Shown here: piece by piece, positions 1-8,397 of the stretch
Layout: each line of letters starts with the position of its first letter
How positions within the stretch are numbered: position 1 is the first letter of the stretch
Source: an uncultured Phycisphaerales bacterium
GTDB lineage: Bacteria > Planctomycetota > Phycisphaerae > Sedimentisphaerales > Anaerobacaceae
Length of the DNA: 55,790 bases
Assembly: GCA_903857265.1 (NCBI GenBank)
Contig: CAIODZ010000064.1
Coordinates: forward strand, 1-55,790
Direction: 5' to 3'
Notes under the pieces: model-generated
Seen by the model: only the letters and a program-made list of their open reading frames with translations
Database searches by the model: none
What the model was told of the DNA's origin: nothing
Position numbers and translations under genes: made by a program

Positions 1-486
1 ACGAAGGGCAGGGGGCAGATTGAAGGTTCGACCAAAAAGATATACGCACAGAAGCATACCGGCAACGCGAGAGCCGGCACAGTCAGGACGGGCAAGCGGG
101 TTGGCGGCGGCGTGACATTCGGGAAGAAAGCAAGGGACTTCAGTCAGGACATGCCCAAAAAGCAGAAGAAATTAGCAAGAGATTCGGCGATACTGTCGAA
201 GCTTTTGAGCAATAACGTTGTTGTCGTTGACCAGCTTGCGTTTGAGAAGCCGAAAACGAAGGATTTTGCGAATATACTCGGGAATCTTAAAATAGAACGC
301 AGTTGTCTTGTGATAATCGGTGAACACAACGATACGCTTTGGCGCTCAGCGAGAAATATACCGAAGGTGTCGGTGCTTCTGGCGGCGGAGTCAAACGCGG
401 GGGATATTTGCAGACATACAAAACTATTGTTTACCAAAGAAGCGTTTATGTCTCTTATGAACAAAGATGAATCAGGTGAGAATTAA
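1..486 (+). CDS. rplD: 50S ribosomal protein L4 (uL4), 5' truncated by window edge
   Basis: C-terminal part (about 161 codons) of L4, an early-assembly 23S rRNA protein that lines the exit tunnel and in some bacteria represses its own operon. Frame 1 is open from base 1: it reads TKGRGQIEGSTKK and then a Lys/Arg-rich stretch ending GGGVTFGKK, matching the L4 tunnel-loop region. A GTG at 112 is internal, not a start. The C-terminal Rossmann-like half follows (VVVVDQLAFEKPKTKDF; NIPKVSVL). rplW begins 11 bp downstream, as in the S10 operon. Family and position leave little doubt; the start lies outside the window. Confidence 0.95.
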   Translation, partial: TKGRGQIEGSTKKIYAQKHTGNARAGTVRTGKRVGGGVTFGKKARDFSQDMPKKQKKLARDSAILSKLLSNNVVVVDQLAFEKPKTKDFANILGNLKIERSCLVIIGEHNDTLWRSARNIPKVSVLLAAESNAGDICRHTKLLFTKEAFMSLMNKDESGEN

Positions 487-497
487 CTGCCGGCGTT

Positions 498-776
498 ATG
501 AAAGACCATAATATTATAGTTAAACCGTTGATTACAGAGCAGGGTACGCACCTTTCGGGCAAAATAAGCGCGTACGCGTTCGAAGTGAACAAGGACGCCA
601 ACAAAATGCAGATTAGGGGCGCTGTTGAGCGGCTGTACGCAGTGAAGGTTGACAAGGTGAGGACCGCGAACAGAAAAGGGAAGTTCAGACGCAAGGGCAG
701 GACGTCGGGTTTCACGCAGGACTGGAAAAAAGCCGTGGTGTACCTGAAGCCCGATTATCATATAGACCTGTTCTAA
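498..776 (+). CDS. rplW: 50S ribosomal protein L23 (uL23)
   Basis: 92-residue L23, which binds 23S rRNA at the tunnel exit and is the docking site for trigger factor and SRP. The sequence shows the usual N-terminal 'IIVKPLITEQ' strand-helix start and the basic loop 'RTANRKGKFRRKGRTSG' that contacts rRNA. Length is typical. It sits between rplD (11 bp) and rplB (22 bp) in the standard S10 order, so it is certainly cotranscribed with them. Confidence 0.97.
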   Translation: MKDHNIIVKPLITEQGTHLSGKISAYAFEVNKDANKMQIRGAVERLYAVKVDKVRTANRKGKFRRKGRTSGFTQDWKKAVVYLKPDYHIDLF

Positions 777-798
777 TAAAGAGAGCAAGAGAAGCAAT

Positions 799-1650
799 AT
801 GGGAATTAAAATATACAAGCCGACAAGTGCAGGACGCAGGAACAGCTCAGTAAATGATTTTGCCGAGCTGACCACCGACAGGCCGGAAAAGTCATTGTGT
901 ATTCGCATAAAGAAATCAGGCGGCAGAAACCACAGTGGTATGACTATGGTTCGGTTCAGAGGAGGCGGTGCGAGACAGATTTACCGCCTCATTGATTTTA
1001 AGAGGAACAAAGACGGCGTCAGCGCGAACGTGGCAAGCGTGGAATATGACCCGAACAGAAATTGTTATATATCATTGCTGCACTACGTTGACGGCGAAAA
1101 ACGATACATACTGGCCCCGGAAGGCATTAAGCTGGGCGATAAAGTCGAGAGCGGTATGGTTTGCGAGCCGAAAGTCGGCAACGCGATGCCGTTAGAGGCG
1201 ATTCCGAGCGGCCTTGAAGTTCATAATATCGAAATGACAGCCGGCCAGGGCGGCAAGTTAGTGCGTGTTGCCGGCTCGGCGGCGAGAATAATCGCCAAAG
1301 AAGGCGACTGGGTAACGCTTCAACTGCCCAGCGGTGAAATGAGAATGGTGCGCAAGGAATGTCGCGCGACGATAGGCAAGCTGGGCAATTCCGACTACCA
1401 GAATATCCGGTGGGGCAAGGCGGGGCGGACAAGACATAAAGGCCGTAGAGGCCACGTTCGCGGCAAGGCACAGAACCCGGTAGCGCATCCGATGGGCGGC
1501 GGCGAAGGCAGGAGCAACGGCGGACGTCATCCCTGCTCACCGACAGGCGTGCTGGCAAAGGGCGGGAAAACAAGATGCCCGAGAAAAGTCAGCAGCAAGC
1601 GAATTATCCGGAGACGCAAGAGCAGCGCACATGGACAAGTGGAAATTTGA
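799..1650 (+). CDS. rplB: 50S ribosomal protein L2 (uL2)
   Basis: 283-residue L2, needed for subunit association and peptidyl-transferase centre structure. The N-terminal 'YKPTSAGRRNSS' and 'GGRNHSGMTMVRFRGGG' and the basic C-terminal tail are typical. The otherwise highly conserved 'NPVDHPHGGGEG' loop reads NPVAHPMGGGEG: the essential His is kept but the preceding Asp is Ala and the second His is Met. Start ATG at 799 follows AGAGCAAGAG. Product certain; the loop variation may be a lineage trait. Confidence 0.97.
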   Translation: MGIKIYKPTSAGRRNSSVNDFAELTTDRPEKSLCIRIKKSGGRNHSGMTMVRFRGGGARQIYRLIDFKRNKDGVSANVASVEYDPNRNCYISLLHYVDGEKRYILAPEGIKLGDKVESGMVCEPKVGNAMPLEAIPSGLEVHNIEMTAGQGGKLVRVAGSAARIIAKEGDWVTLQLPSGEMRMVRKECRATIGKLGNSDYQNIRWGKAGRTRHKGRRGHVRGKAQNPVAHPMGGGEGRSNGGRHPCSPTGVLAKGGKTRCPRKVSSKRIIRRRKSSAHGQVEI

Positions 1651-1696
1651 TGTGAAGGATGTTATCGAGGCTGGTTGACCGGCCTGAGGAAATCGA

Positions 1697-1993
1697 ATGG
1701 GAAGATCGCTAAAAAAAGGACCGTTTGTTGACGTGAAGTTGTTCGCGAAGGTCAATAAGCAGATACAGACAGGGTTACGCGAGCCGATAAAGACCTGGGC
1801 ACGAAGGTGCACGATAATTCCGGAATTCATTGGTTATACATTTATGGTGCATAACGGCAAAATGTTCCACAAAGTTTACGTTACCGAGGATATGGTTGGT
1901 CATAAGCTCGGGGAATTTTCGCCGACCAGGGTATTCAGAGGACATTCAACAAGGAAGGTAGAAGAAGAGACGGCAGCACCGGTTAGAGAGTAA
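1697..1993 (+). CDS. rpsS: 30S ribosomal protein S19 (uS19)
   Basis: 98-residue S19, a 30S head protein contacting S13 and the A site. It opens with the diagnostic [12 protein letters not shown] and carries [17 protein letters not shown] and the [11 protein letters not shown] motif that defines the family. A short acidic tail ([11 protein letters not shown]) extends past the core. GAGG at 1687-1690 lies 6 bp before the ATG. rplV follows after 14 bp. Confidence 0.97.
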   Translation: MGRSLKKGPFVDVKLFAKVNKQIQTGLREPIKTWARRCTIIPEFIGYTFMVHNGKMFHKVYVTEDMVGHKLGEFSPTRVFRGHSTRKVEEETAAPVRE

Positions 1994-2007
1994 GGTTTTG
2001 AATAGAT

Positions 2008-2556
2008 ATGTTGAACCCAGAAAAATTAAAAAAAATCAGTAAGCAGCGTAAGGTTAGCGTGGAGCAATTGGGCGGCCAGCTTGTAAGGGCGGGGCTTGAT
2101 AAGCAGGACGCGATATCGGCTGTAAAGAACTGGCAGCACGGTTTATTCAAGCCGATACCCAGCAGCGAAGACGTAAAGCGTCTGGCGACGGCGCTGGGTG
2201 TTGAACCGAATGATATCGCCGGCTGGTGTTCAACCTGCAAATACGCACCGTTTGCACCGCGCAAGGCACGGCTGGTTACGCAGTTGATAGCGGGCCGGAA
2301 GGTGCAGGACGCGCTGGATATTTTGAAGTTCACGCGGAAGCGTGCCGCGGAAATGATAGGCAAGACGCTTCGCGCGGCGATAGCCGACGCGGATGAGCAG
2401 GAAGCAGACGTGGATAATCTTTACATAAGTGAGGCGCGTGTGGATGACGCGGGTGTCAGAATCTGCACCAAGCGATGGATAGCCAAGGACAGAGGCAGAG
2501 CTCATTCTCTCACTAAAAAAGGTTGTCATATATATATTACGGTTTCGCAGCCATAA
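2008..2556 (+). CDS. rplV: 50S ribosomal protein L22 (uL22) with N-terminal XRE-type HTH domain
   Basis: 182 residues against about 110-120 for ordinary L22. Residues about 78-182 are a clear L22 (APRKARLVTQLIAGRKVQDALDILKF, then DVDNLYISEARVDD and RGRAHSLTKKGCHIYITV). Residues 1-73 are extra and read like a Cro/C1-type helix-turn-helix: KLKKISKQRKVSVEQLGGQL, then AISAVKNWQHG as recognition-helix region, then PSSEDVKRLATALGVEPNDI, the typical fifth-helix ending. A CxxC (C74, C77) sits at the junction. The ATG at 2008 is 14 bp from rpsS; no internal start with a good ribosome binding site precedes the L22 core, and the frame is open throughout, so this looks like a true fusion. L22 sits at the tunnel and its N-terminus is solvent-exposed, so the added domain could contact rRNA, a nascent chain or DNA; function is unknown. 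Confidence 0.93.
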   Translation: MLNPEKLKKISKQRKVSVEQLGGQLVRAGLDKQDAISAVKNWQHGLFKPIPSSEDVKRLATALGVEPNDIAGWCSTCKYAPFAPRKARLVTQLIAGRKVQDALDILKFTRKRAAEMIGKTLRAAIADADEQEADVDNLYISEARVDDAGVRICTKRWIAKDRGRAHSLTKKGCHIYITVSQP

Positions 2557-2582
2557 GGGCAGATTCAGAGGCGAATTAAACT

Positions 2583-3374
2583 ATGGGTCAGAAGGTATCG
2601 CCAATAGGTTTTAGGACGGGCATAACCAGGGGCTGGGACAGCACGTGGTTTGCGTCGAAAGCGGACTACGGGACGTTTCTTGTTGAGGACCAGAAAATTC
2701 GCAAGTTCATCGACAAGAAATTCAACCGGCAGATGCCAAAGGGCGGCGTTGCGAAGACGGAAATCATAAGGACCCGCAATGAGGTAACGGTAACGCTGCA
2801 CAGCGCAAGGCCTGGAGTGGTAATCGGCCCGCGAGGCGGCGAGGTTGACAAGCTGCGTGAAGAAATAGAAGCATTGACCGGCCGCAAGGTTACAGTCAAC
2901 GTTGTTGAAGTTAAAGACCCGGACCTTAACGCATTTTTGATTGGCGAAGCGGTTGCTGAACAGCTTTGCAAGCGGGCGTCATTCAGGCGCACGATGAAGC
3001 AGTTCTGCGAGTCAGCGATGAACGCCGGCGCAAAGGGCGTGAAGATTCTGTGCTCGGGCCGGTTAGGCGGAGCCGAAATAGCCCGGCGTGAGACGCAGAG
3101 GAAGGGAAGTATCCCGCTTCACACTCTGGATGCGGATGTTGATTATGCCCAAGCCCGTGCCGAGACGACATACGGGACGATTGGTATAAAGGTGTGGGTG
3201 CATCGCGGTCTTTTTGGCGAGGCGATTGTTGCCAAACAGGCGCCGAGACGCAGGCCATTCGGTCGCGGCGAGGGTGGCGGCGGCGAAGGTTCGAGCAGGC
3301 CGAGACAGGCGAGCCGTCCACAGACGGATACCAGTGCGGCGCCGACTGAAGGTGGAAGTCCTCAGGCAAGTTAA
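2583..3374 (+). CDS. rpsC: 30S ribosomal protein S3 (uS3)
   Basis: 263-residue S3, part of the mRNA entry tunnel. The N-terminal MGQKVSPIGFRTGITRGWDS is canonical. The KH domain carries its conserved loop as 'VVIGPRGGEVDKLREEI', and the C-terminal domain contains GRLGGAEIARRE. The last ~45 residues form a Gly/Arg/Ser-rich disordered tail (FGRGEGGGGEGSSRPRQ), longer than in E. coli. It is 26 bp after rplV and 60 bp before rplP. Confidence 0.97.
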   Translation: MGQKVSPIGFRTGITRGWDSTWFASKADYGTFLVEDQKIRKFIDKKFNRQMPKGGVAKTEIIRTRNEVTVTLHSARPGVVIGPRGGEVDKLREEIEALTGRKVTVNVVEVKDPDLNAFLIGEAVAEQLCKRASFRRTMKQFCESAMNAGAKGVKILCSGRLGGAEIARRETQRKGSIPLHTLDADVDYAQARAETTYGTIGIKVWVHRGLFGEAIVAKQAPRRRPFGRGEGGGGEGSSRPRQASRPQTDTSAAPTEGGSPQAS

Positions 3375-3434
3375 CGGTTTAAGATACGTAATTTTAGAGA
3401 TTTGATATTTAGGTTTTAACGTAGGGTTTACAAA

Positions 3435-3857
3435 ATGGCATTGATGCCGAAAAGAGTGAAATACCGTAAGAGCCAGCGTGGCAAGATGAAGTGCAACGCT
3501 GCTAGGTCTAATTATGTTGCGTTCGGTGAATATGGTTTGCAGTCGCTGGATCAGTGCTGGCTCGAAGGCAAGACAATAGAGGCCGGCCGAGTCGCGGCGA
3601 CACATTATCTGCAGCGTGAAGGCAAAGTATATATAAGAGTCGTTCCGGCCAAGCCGGTAAGCGCCAAGCCGCTTGAGACGCGAATGGGTAAAGGTAAAGG
3701 CGAGCCGGCGTTTTGGGTGGCGCGAGTCAGGCCTGGCGCGATTTTGTTTGAGATCAGCGGTGTTGACGAGGAAGTTGCTAAACGGGCGTTGTTGCGTGTG
3801 GCGCACAAGATGCCGATGAAATGCAGATTAATCCGTCGCAGACGCACGGTTGGATAA
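3435..3857 (+). CDS. rplP: 50S ribosomal protein L16 (uL16)
   Basis: 140-residue L16, which contacts the A- and P-site tRNAs. Signatures are MPKRVKYRKSQRGKMK, VAFGEYGLQSLDQCWLEGKTIEAGR and TRMGKGKGEPAFWVARVRPG. Its stop overlaps a possible TTG for the next gene, but the better rpmC start is the ATG 10 bp downstream. Confidence 0.97.
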   Translation: MALMPKRVKYRKSQRGKMKCNAARSNYVAFGEYGLQSLDQCWLEGKTIEAGRVAATHYLQREGKVYIRVVPAKPVSAKPLETRMGKGKGEPAFWVARVRPGAILFEISGVDEEVAKRALLRVAHKMPMKCRLIRRRRTVG

Positions 3858-3867
3858 GGGTAAACAG

Positions 3868-4071
3868 ATGAAAGCACAAGTTTATCGTGAAATGAGTACG
3901 GATGAGCTTGAGAGCAAGGTGCAGGAATTGGAGAGGCACGTGTTTGATTTACGTTCGCAGGCGACGACAGAAAAACTGCAGGATTGCCGGGCGGCAATTA
4001 ACGCGCGTCGTGAAGTAGCGAGGATAAAGACGGTATTACGTCAGCGTCAGATAGAGGCCAAGAAACAATAA
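3868..4071 (+). CDS. rpmC: 50S ribosomal protein L29 (uL29)
   Basis: 67-residue L29, a two-helix protein next to the tunnel exit. The start chosen is the ATG at 3868 (MKAQVYREMSTDELE), preceded by AAGGG at 3856-3860; a TTG at 3850 in the same frame would overlap rplP and lacks a ribosome binding site. The helix motif EL.RHVFDLRSQATTEKLQ matches the usual 'LFNLRFQLATGQLEN' segment. Confidence 0.95.
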   Translation: MKAQVYREMSTDELESKVQELERHVFDLRSQATTEKLQDCRAAINARREVARIKTVLRQRQIEAKKQ

Positions 4072-4095
4072 GGCCTCCGGTAAGGAATCAGAAGG

Positions 4096-4356
4096 ATGCA
4101 GGAACACAAAATAAAGACGACAAAAGCAGTAGTGATAAGCAAGGGCAGCAGCAAGAGCATAAAGGTTGCCGTAGATTACGTGTACAGGCATCCTAAGTAC
4201 GGCAAGACGCTCAAGAGGCAGACCCGGCTGGCTGTTCACGATGAGCAAAATGCTGCCGGTGTTGGTGACGTGGTTGAAGTTACCGGGTGCAGGCCGTACA
4301 GCAAAACCAAAAGATGGCGCCTCGTGCGCATTATAACGAAAGCGGCCCCAGTATAG
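4096..4356 (+). CDS. rpsQ: 30S ribosomal protein S17 (uS17)
   Basis: 86-residue S17, a 16S rRNA-binding OB-fold protein. Diagnostic segments are TKAVVISKGSSKSIKVAVDYVYRHPKYGK and GDVVEVTGCRPYSKTKRWRLVRI, matching the family's 'I.E.RPLSKTK.wrlv' motif. It lies 24 bp after rpmC and 26 bp before rplN. Confidence 0.97.
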   Translation: MQEHKIKTTKAVVISKGSSKSIKVAVDYVYRHPKYGKTLKRQTRLAVHDEQNAAGVGDVVEVTGCRPYSKTKRWRLVRIITKAAPV

Positions 4357-4382
4357 CCGCGACAATAGTTGGAAAGTAAAAG

Positions 4383-4769
4383 ATGATACAACAAGAAACA
4401 ATGGTGAATATAGCCGACAACTCCGGTGCGAAGGTGGCACAGTGTATCAGGGTTTTAGGCAGAAGCGGCGCCAGGGGCAAATTCACCCGTGCGACGGGCA
4501 GCGTCGGTGACATCATCTGCGTGGCGATAAAGAAGTGGCTGCCCACCTGCCAGCTCGATAACAAGAAAGTTCACAAGTGTGTTATCGTCCGCACCAAGCA
4601 CCCGATAAGACGTCCCGACGGGGGATATGTGCGGTTCGACACAAACGCGGCGGTTATGATTGATGAGGAAGGCAACCCGATAGGCACTCGTATTTTCGGC
4701 GCGGTTGCTCGTGAGCTTCGTGAAAAGAACTATATGAAGATAGTCTCGCTGGCAAGCGAGGTAGTTTAA
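4383..4769 (+). CDS. rplN: 50S ribosomal protein L14 (uL14)
   Basis: 128-residue L14, which forms inter-subunit bridges and binds the silencing factor RsfS. The start [17 protein letters not shown] matches the family, as does '[21 protein letters not shown]' and '[14 protein letters not shown]'. A later in-frame ATG at 4401 is possible but would remove the conserved MIQ. Confidence 0.97.
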   Translation: MIQQETMVNIADNSGAKVAQCIRVLGRSGARGKFTRATGSVGDIICVAIKKWLPTCQLDNKKVHKCVIVRTKHPIRRPDGGYVRFDTNAAVMIDEEGNPIGTRIFGAVARELREKNYMKIVSLASEVV

Positions 4770-4782
4770 CAGGATACAGCAG

Positions 4783-5121
4783 ATGGCGATGCACATTAAA
4801 AAAGACGATATGGTACAAGTGATAACCGGCGACCACAAAGGCACAACGGGCAAGGTGCTTCGCGTGCTGTGGGACGAGAACAGGGTGGTCATTCAGGGTA
4901 TCAACCTGGCGAAGAAGCATGTTAAGCCGTCGCGAAAGAGTCCTTCGGGCGGGCGGATAAATATTGAGCAGCCGATACATGTAAGCAATGTTTTGCCGGT
5001 CAACCCGAAGACATCGAAGGCGAGCCGGGTTCATTTTGAGATTGGCAGCAACGGCGGCAAGCTGAGAGTAGCCGAAGACGGCACAAAAATAAGCGTAATC
5101 AGACATCCGAAAAAGAAATGA
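4783..5121 (+). CDS. rplX: 50S ribosomal protein L24 (uL24)
   Basis: 112-residue L24, an assembly-initiating protein with a KOW motif. It contains DMVQVITGDHKGTTGKVLRV (KOW), VIQGINLAKKHVKP and the loop ending GGRINIEQPIHVSNV. Spacing is 13 bp after rplN and 16 bp before rplE. Confidence 0.97.
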   Translation: MAMHIKKDDMVQVITGDHKGTTGKVLRVLWDENRVVIQGINLAKKHVKPSRKSPSGGRINIEQPIHVSNVLPVNPKTSKASRVHFEIGSNGGKLRVAEDGTKISVIRHPKKK

Positions 5122-5137
5122 GCAACGGTAAATAACG

Positions 5138-5713
5138 ATGGCACGTTTGAAAGATTTATACAAATCGAAGGTAGTCGGGGAACTGGTAAAAGAGTTCGGG
5201 TATAAGAACCGGATGGCGGTGCCCCGCTTAGAGAAGATTGTTGTTTCGATGGGCGTCGGCAAAGCGGCTCAGGATAAAAAGTATATTGAGCTGGCCAAGG
5301 CCGACCTGACATTGATAACAGGACAGATGCCGCTGGTGTGCAAGGCCAAGAAGAGCGTCTCTAATTTCAAGGTTCGCGAGGGGCAGGAGACCGGTTTGAA
5401 GGTTACGATGCGCGGTGAAAGAATGTATGAATTTCTTGATCGGCTCATCAGTTTGGCGATACCTCGGGTAAGAGATTTTCGCGGGCTTAACCGAAACGGT
5501 TTTGACGGCAGAGGCGCTTATTCGATGGGACTGAGCGAACAGACGGTTTTCCCGGAAATCAACCCGGTGAAAGTCGAGTTCCAGCAGGGTATGAATATCA
5601 CGTTTGTAACGACTGCCAAGAACGATGATGAGGCGAGACGTATGCTGGCGCTGTTTGGTATGCCGTTCAAGGCATTGAAAACCGATTCGAAGTCGAAAGA
5701 TGATCAGGATTAA
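5138..5713 (+). CDS. rplE: 50S ribosomal protein L5 (uL5)
   Basis: 191-residue L5, which binds 5S rRNA and contacts P-site tRNA. Recognisable blocks are [59 protein letters not shown] and [10 protein letters not shown] short charged tail (DSKSKDDQD) is added. Length is close to the family norm of about 180. Confidence 0.97.
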   Translation: MARLKDLYKSKVVGELVKEFGYKNRMAVPRLEKIVVSMGVGKAAQDKKYIELAKADLTLITGQMPLVCKAKKSVSNFKVREGQETGLKVTMRGERMYEFLDRLISLAIPRVRDFRGLNRNGFDGRGAYSMGLSEQTVFPEINPVKVEFQQGMNITFVTTAKNDDEARRMLALFGMPFKALKTDSKSKDDQD

Positions 5714-5754
5714 CCGGATTTATAGAACAAATTAAGGATTTTTAGCAGGTAACT

Positions 5755-5940
5755 ATGTCAACGAAGGCCCTTGTTAATAAGGCAAGAAGTAAACCGAAGT
5801 TCAAGGTCAGAAAATACACTCGTTGTGAGATTTGCGGCAGGGCCAGAGCTGTTTATCAAAAGTTTAAGCTTTGCCGAATTTGCTTTCGGAAGCTTGCTAA
5901 CGAAGGCAAGATACCCGGAGTAAAAAAGGCGAGCTGGTAA
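5755..5940 (+). CDS. rpsN: 30S ribosomal protein S14, zinc-binding short form (uS14, type Z)
   Basis: 61-residue S14 with two CxxC pairs (C24/C27 and C40/C43: CEIC and CRIC) that hold one zinc. This is the short zinc-dependent form, as opposed to the ~100-residue zinc-free form. It ends [11 protein letters not shown] as usual. RBS AGGTAACT precedes the ATG. Located between rplE and rpsH, the standard spc position. Confidence 0.97.
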   Translation: MSTKALVNKARSKPKFKVRKYTRCEICGRARAVYQKFKLCRICFRKLANEGKIPGVKKASW

Positions 5941-5981
5941 AAGTTGCCGGTTGAGCCGGCTGGAGAATTAAGAGAAGAAAT

Positions 5982-6380
5982 ATGAGCTTGAGTGATCCAA
6001 TAGCTGATATGTTGACGCGAGTTCGCAACGCTGCCCGAATAATGAGCGAGAAGGTGAACATAAGGGCCTCGAAGGTCTGCATGTCGATAGCGGCCGTGAT
6101 GAAGACGGAAGGTTACATAGTGGACTTCGAAAAGATAGATGACGCTACGCAGGGGATATTGCGGATTACGCTGAAATACGACCAGACGGGCCGGTCGGTT
6201 ATTGAAGAAATAAAGAGAATAAGCAAACCCGGTCGTCGGGTTTATTCGTCGGTTGATGATTTGCCATATGTTTTGAACGGGATGGGTATAGCCATAATAT
6301 CGACGAGCAAAGGAATGATGAGTGACAAGAGCTGTCGGCAGGCAAAAATCGGCGGCGAAATAATTTGTACGGTGCGTTGA
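5982..6380 (+). CDS. rpsH: 30S ribosomal protein S8 (uS8)
   Basis: 132-residue S8, a primary 16S rRNA binder and, in E. coli, the translational repressor of the spc operon. Family motifs: DPIADMLTRVRNA at the start, then ISKPGRRVYSSVDDLPYVLNGMGIAIISTSKGMMSDKSCRQ near the end. Its TGA shares one base with the rplF ATG, so the two are translationally coupled. Confidence 0.97.
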   Translation: MSLSDPIADMLTRVRNAARIMSEKVNIRASKVCMSIAAVMKTEGYIVDFEKIDDATQGILRITLKYDQTGRSVIEEIKRISKPGRRVYSSVDDLPYVLNGMGIAIISTSKGMMSDKSCRQAKIGGEIICTVR

Positions 6381-6961
6381 TGAGTCGCATAGGTAAAAAA
6401 CCAATAAGTGTTCCTTCCGGCGTGAAGTTCGAGCAGAAGGGCGGACAGGTCAAGATTTCCGGGCCGTTGGGCAATATCGAAATTGCCTGCCGTCCGCAGA
6501 TAGAAGTCAAGCTCGACAGCGCGACGGGCAACATCGTGGTCGATAACAAGAACCCGCAGATACGGGAAGATAAACAGCTTCACGGGACAATGCGGGCGAT
6601 ATTGGCCAATATGGTTGAAGGTGTAAGCAAAGGGTTCGAAAAGAAGCTTGAGATATTTGGAACCGGCTACACTGTTAAAGAACAGGGCGGCAAATTGGTC
6701 CTTCAGGTAGGTTATGCCAACCCAATAGATATTGAGATACCGAAGGGCGTTAAAGTGAAAATAGACGTGGCGGCAACCAGGGGCGATGACACACCGGCGA
6801 AGTTCACTTTGACGTCGGTGGATAAATGCGTCCTGGGCAGGTTTGCTGCGGACGTGCGTAAGGTAAGACCACCCGAGCCGTATAAGGGCAAGGGAATTCG
6901 TTTCTCAGGTGAAGTTGTGAAACGCAAGGTCGGCAAGACATTTACTTCAGGCACAGCATAA
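6380..6961 (+). CDS. rplF: 50S ribosomal protein L6 (uL6)
   Basis: 193-residue L6, located at the factor-binding stalk base. The start is the ATG at 6380 (MSRIGKKPISVPSGV), which overlaps the rpsH stop as TGATG; an upstream TTG-type start at 6365 would add five unrelated residues. Ends with the diagnostic RPPEPYKGKGIRFSGEVVKRKVGK. Confidence 0.96.
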   Translation: MSRIGKKPISVPSGVKFEQKGGQVKISGPLGNIEIACRPQIEVKLDSATGNIVVDNKNPQIREDKQLHGTMRAILANMVEGVSKGFEKKLEIFGTGYTVKEQGGKLVLQVGYANPIDIEIPKGVKVKIDVAATRGDDTPAKFTLTSVDKCVLGRFAADVRKVRPPEPYKGKGIRFSGEVVKRKVGKTFTSGTA

Positions 6962-6982
6962 TTAAGGTTTGGTTGATAAGTA

Positions 6983-7348
6983 ATGAGATGGAAAAACGTA
7001 CAAAGAGCTGCGCGAAGACGTAAGTTTCACGTGCGCAAAAAATTACATGGCACGCCTGAGCGGCCGAGATTATCGGTATTTCGCTCAAGCAGGCACATAT
7101 ACGTCCAGGTCATAGATGACGTGGCGGGCCTGACTCTCGCTTCGGCCAGTACCAAGTCGAAGACGCTGCGTGACAAAATTGCCAAGACGGGCAACAAGAA
7201 GGCGGCGGAAATAATTGGCGAGGCGATTGCCAAGCAGGCGATGGGCGTGGGCATCAAGTGTGTGTGTTTTGACAGAGGGTCGTATAGATATCACGGCAGA
7301 GTAAAGAGTTTGGCGGACGCAGCCAGAAAAGCAGGACTGGCATTTTAA
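6983..7348 (+). CDS. rplR: 50S ribosomal protein L18 (uL18)
   Basis: 121-residue L18, which binds 5S rRNA with L5 and L25. Motifs: '[35 protein letters not shown]', 'TLASAST', and the terminal [24 protein letters not shown]. Spacing of 21 bp after rplF. Confidence 0.97.
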   Translation: MRWKNVQRAARRRKFHVRKKLHGTPERPRLSVFRSSRHIYVQVIDDVAGLTLASASTKSKTLRDKIAKTGNKKAAEIIGEAIAKQAMGVGIKCVCFDRGSYRYHGRVKSLADAARKAGLAF

Positions 7349-7383
7349 AGACAATAGTAACACGGTAATTCTGGAGAAAAAAA

Positions 7384-7902
7384 TTGGCAGCAGAATCAGG
7401 TAGACCGATGGAGCGTGAAGAGTCGCCGTATGAAGATACGGTGGTAAAGATATATCGCTGCGCCAAGGTAGTGAAAGGTGGGCGAAGGTTCAGCTTCGGG
7501 GCTTTGGTGGTTGTTGGCGACCGTGCAGGAACAGTCGGCATCGGTTACGCGAAGGCCAACGAGGTTCCACAAGCGGTGGAAAAAGGCATAAAAGAAGCCA
7601 AGAAGGACCTGCGTAAGGTTCCGCTTACGGGTCGCACACTTCCTCATCAGGTGATGGGAAAGTTCGGCTCGACGCGGGTAACATTAGTGCCGGCGAGTCC
7701 GGGAACGGGCGTTATCGCCGGTTTGAGCGCACGAGCGGTGCTGGAATACGCGGGTGTTCAGGATGTGCTAACGAAGGTGTACGGCAGCACGTCAGCCAAG
7801 AATGTTCTTAAGGCCACGATGGACGGCTTGATGAAGCTGCGCACTAAGGAAGTGATTGAGCAGCTTAGAGGCGTTGAAGTGCAGCCGGTAAAAAGGTGGT
7901 GA
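7384..7902 (+). CDS. rpsE: 30S ribosomal protein S5 (uS5)
   Basis: 172-residue S5, an mRNA-entry and decoding-fidelity protein. A TTG at 7384 has a GGAG seven bases upstream (7373-7376) and is the best-supported start; an ATG at 7408 is the alternative. Contains the S5 double-stranded RNA-binding fold ([19 protein letters not shown]) and the '[22 protein letters not shown]' motif. Its stop is only 6 bp from the rplO ATG, leaving no room for rpmD (L30), which normally sits here. Confidence 0.96.
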   Translation: MAAESGRPMEREESPYEDTVVKIYRCAKVVKGGRRFSFGALVVVGDRAGTVGIGYAKANEVPQAVEKGIKEAKKDLRKVPLTGRTLPHQVMGKFGSTRVTLVPASPGTGVIAGLSARAVLEYAGVQDVLTKVYGSTSAKNVLKATMDGLMKLRTKEVIEQLRGVEVQPVKRW

Positions 7903-7908
7903 TTGTAG

Positions 7909-8352
7909 ATGTACGAGTGGCAAATAACATCTGTTGCGGGTAAACATAAATCGCGTAAGCGTCTGGGCAGAGGTTCAGGCAGCGGTAACGGCAAGACGTG
8001 CGGCCGGGGACACAAGGGCAGCCGGAGCAGGTCGGGCGCGGACAGGTCAGGGCTTCGAGAAGGCGGGCAGATACCTATTTTCAGGCGTATGCCCAAGCGG
8101 GGCTTCAGTAACGTCCAGTTCGCCCATAGGTATGAGGTTGTGAACGTCTCGCAGTTAGAGAGATTTGAAGACGGCAGCGTCGTTGGTTTGCAGCAGTTTT
8201 CAGACGTAGGTCTGATAGACAGAGGCACAAGCAAGGTAAAGATTCTCGGAGGCGGAGCTTTGACTAAACGTTTGCAGGTTACGGCCCATAAGTTCAGCAA
8301 GGCCGCCGAGCAAAAAATTACCGGTTGCGGAGGAACGGTGCAGGTTGCGTGA
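7909..8352 (+). CDS. rplO: 50S ribosomal protein L15 (uL15)
   Basis: 147-residue L15, a late-assembly protein. The Gly/Arg-rich N-terminal half (KRLGRGSGSGNGKTCGRGHKG) and 'GGQIPIFRRMPKRGFSN' are diagnostic; the C-terminal half ends with VTAHKFSKAAEQKI..CGG. Follows rpsE directly. Confidence 0.96.
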   Translation: MYEWQITSVAGKHKSRKRLGRGSGSGNGKTCGRGHKGSRSRSGADRSGLREGGQIPIFRRMPKRGFSNVQFAHRYEVVNVSQLERFEDGSVVGLQQFSDVGLIDRGTSKVKILGGGALTKRLQVTAHKFSKAAEQKITGCGGTVQVA

Positions 8353-8397
8353 CGCGATGTTTACAAATTTTGAGGATTGTTGTCGGTCGATAGAACG

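Noticed and set aside
3063..3806. Long open frame on the minus strand opposite rpsC/rplP
   Set aside because: Antisense to conserved ribosomal genes, with no ribosome binding site and no recognisable fold.
7758..8300. Minus-strand open frame opposite rpsE/rplO
   Set aside because: Shadow of two conserved genes; composition follows their codon pattern.
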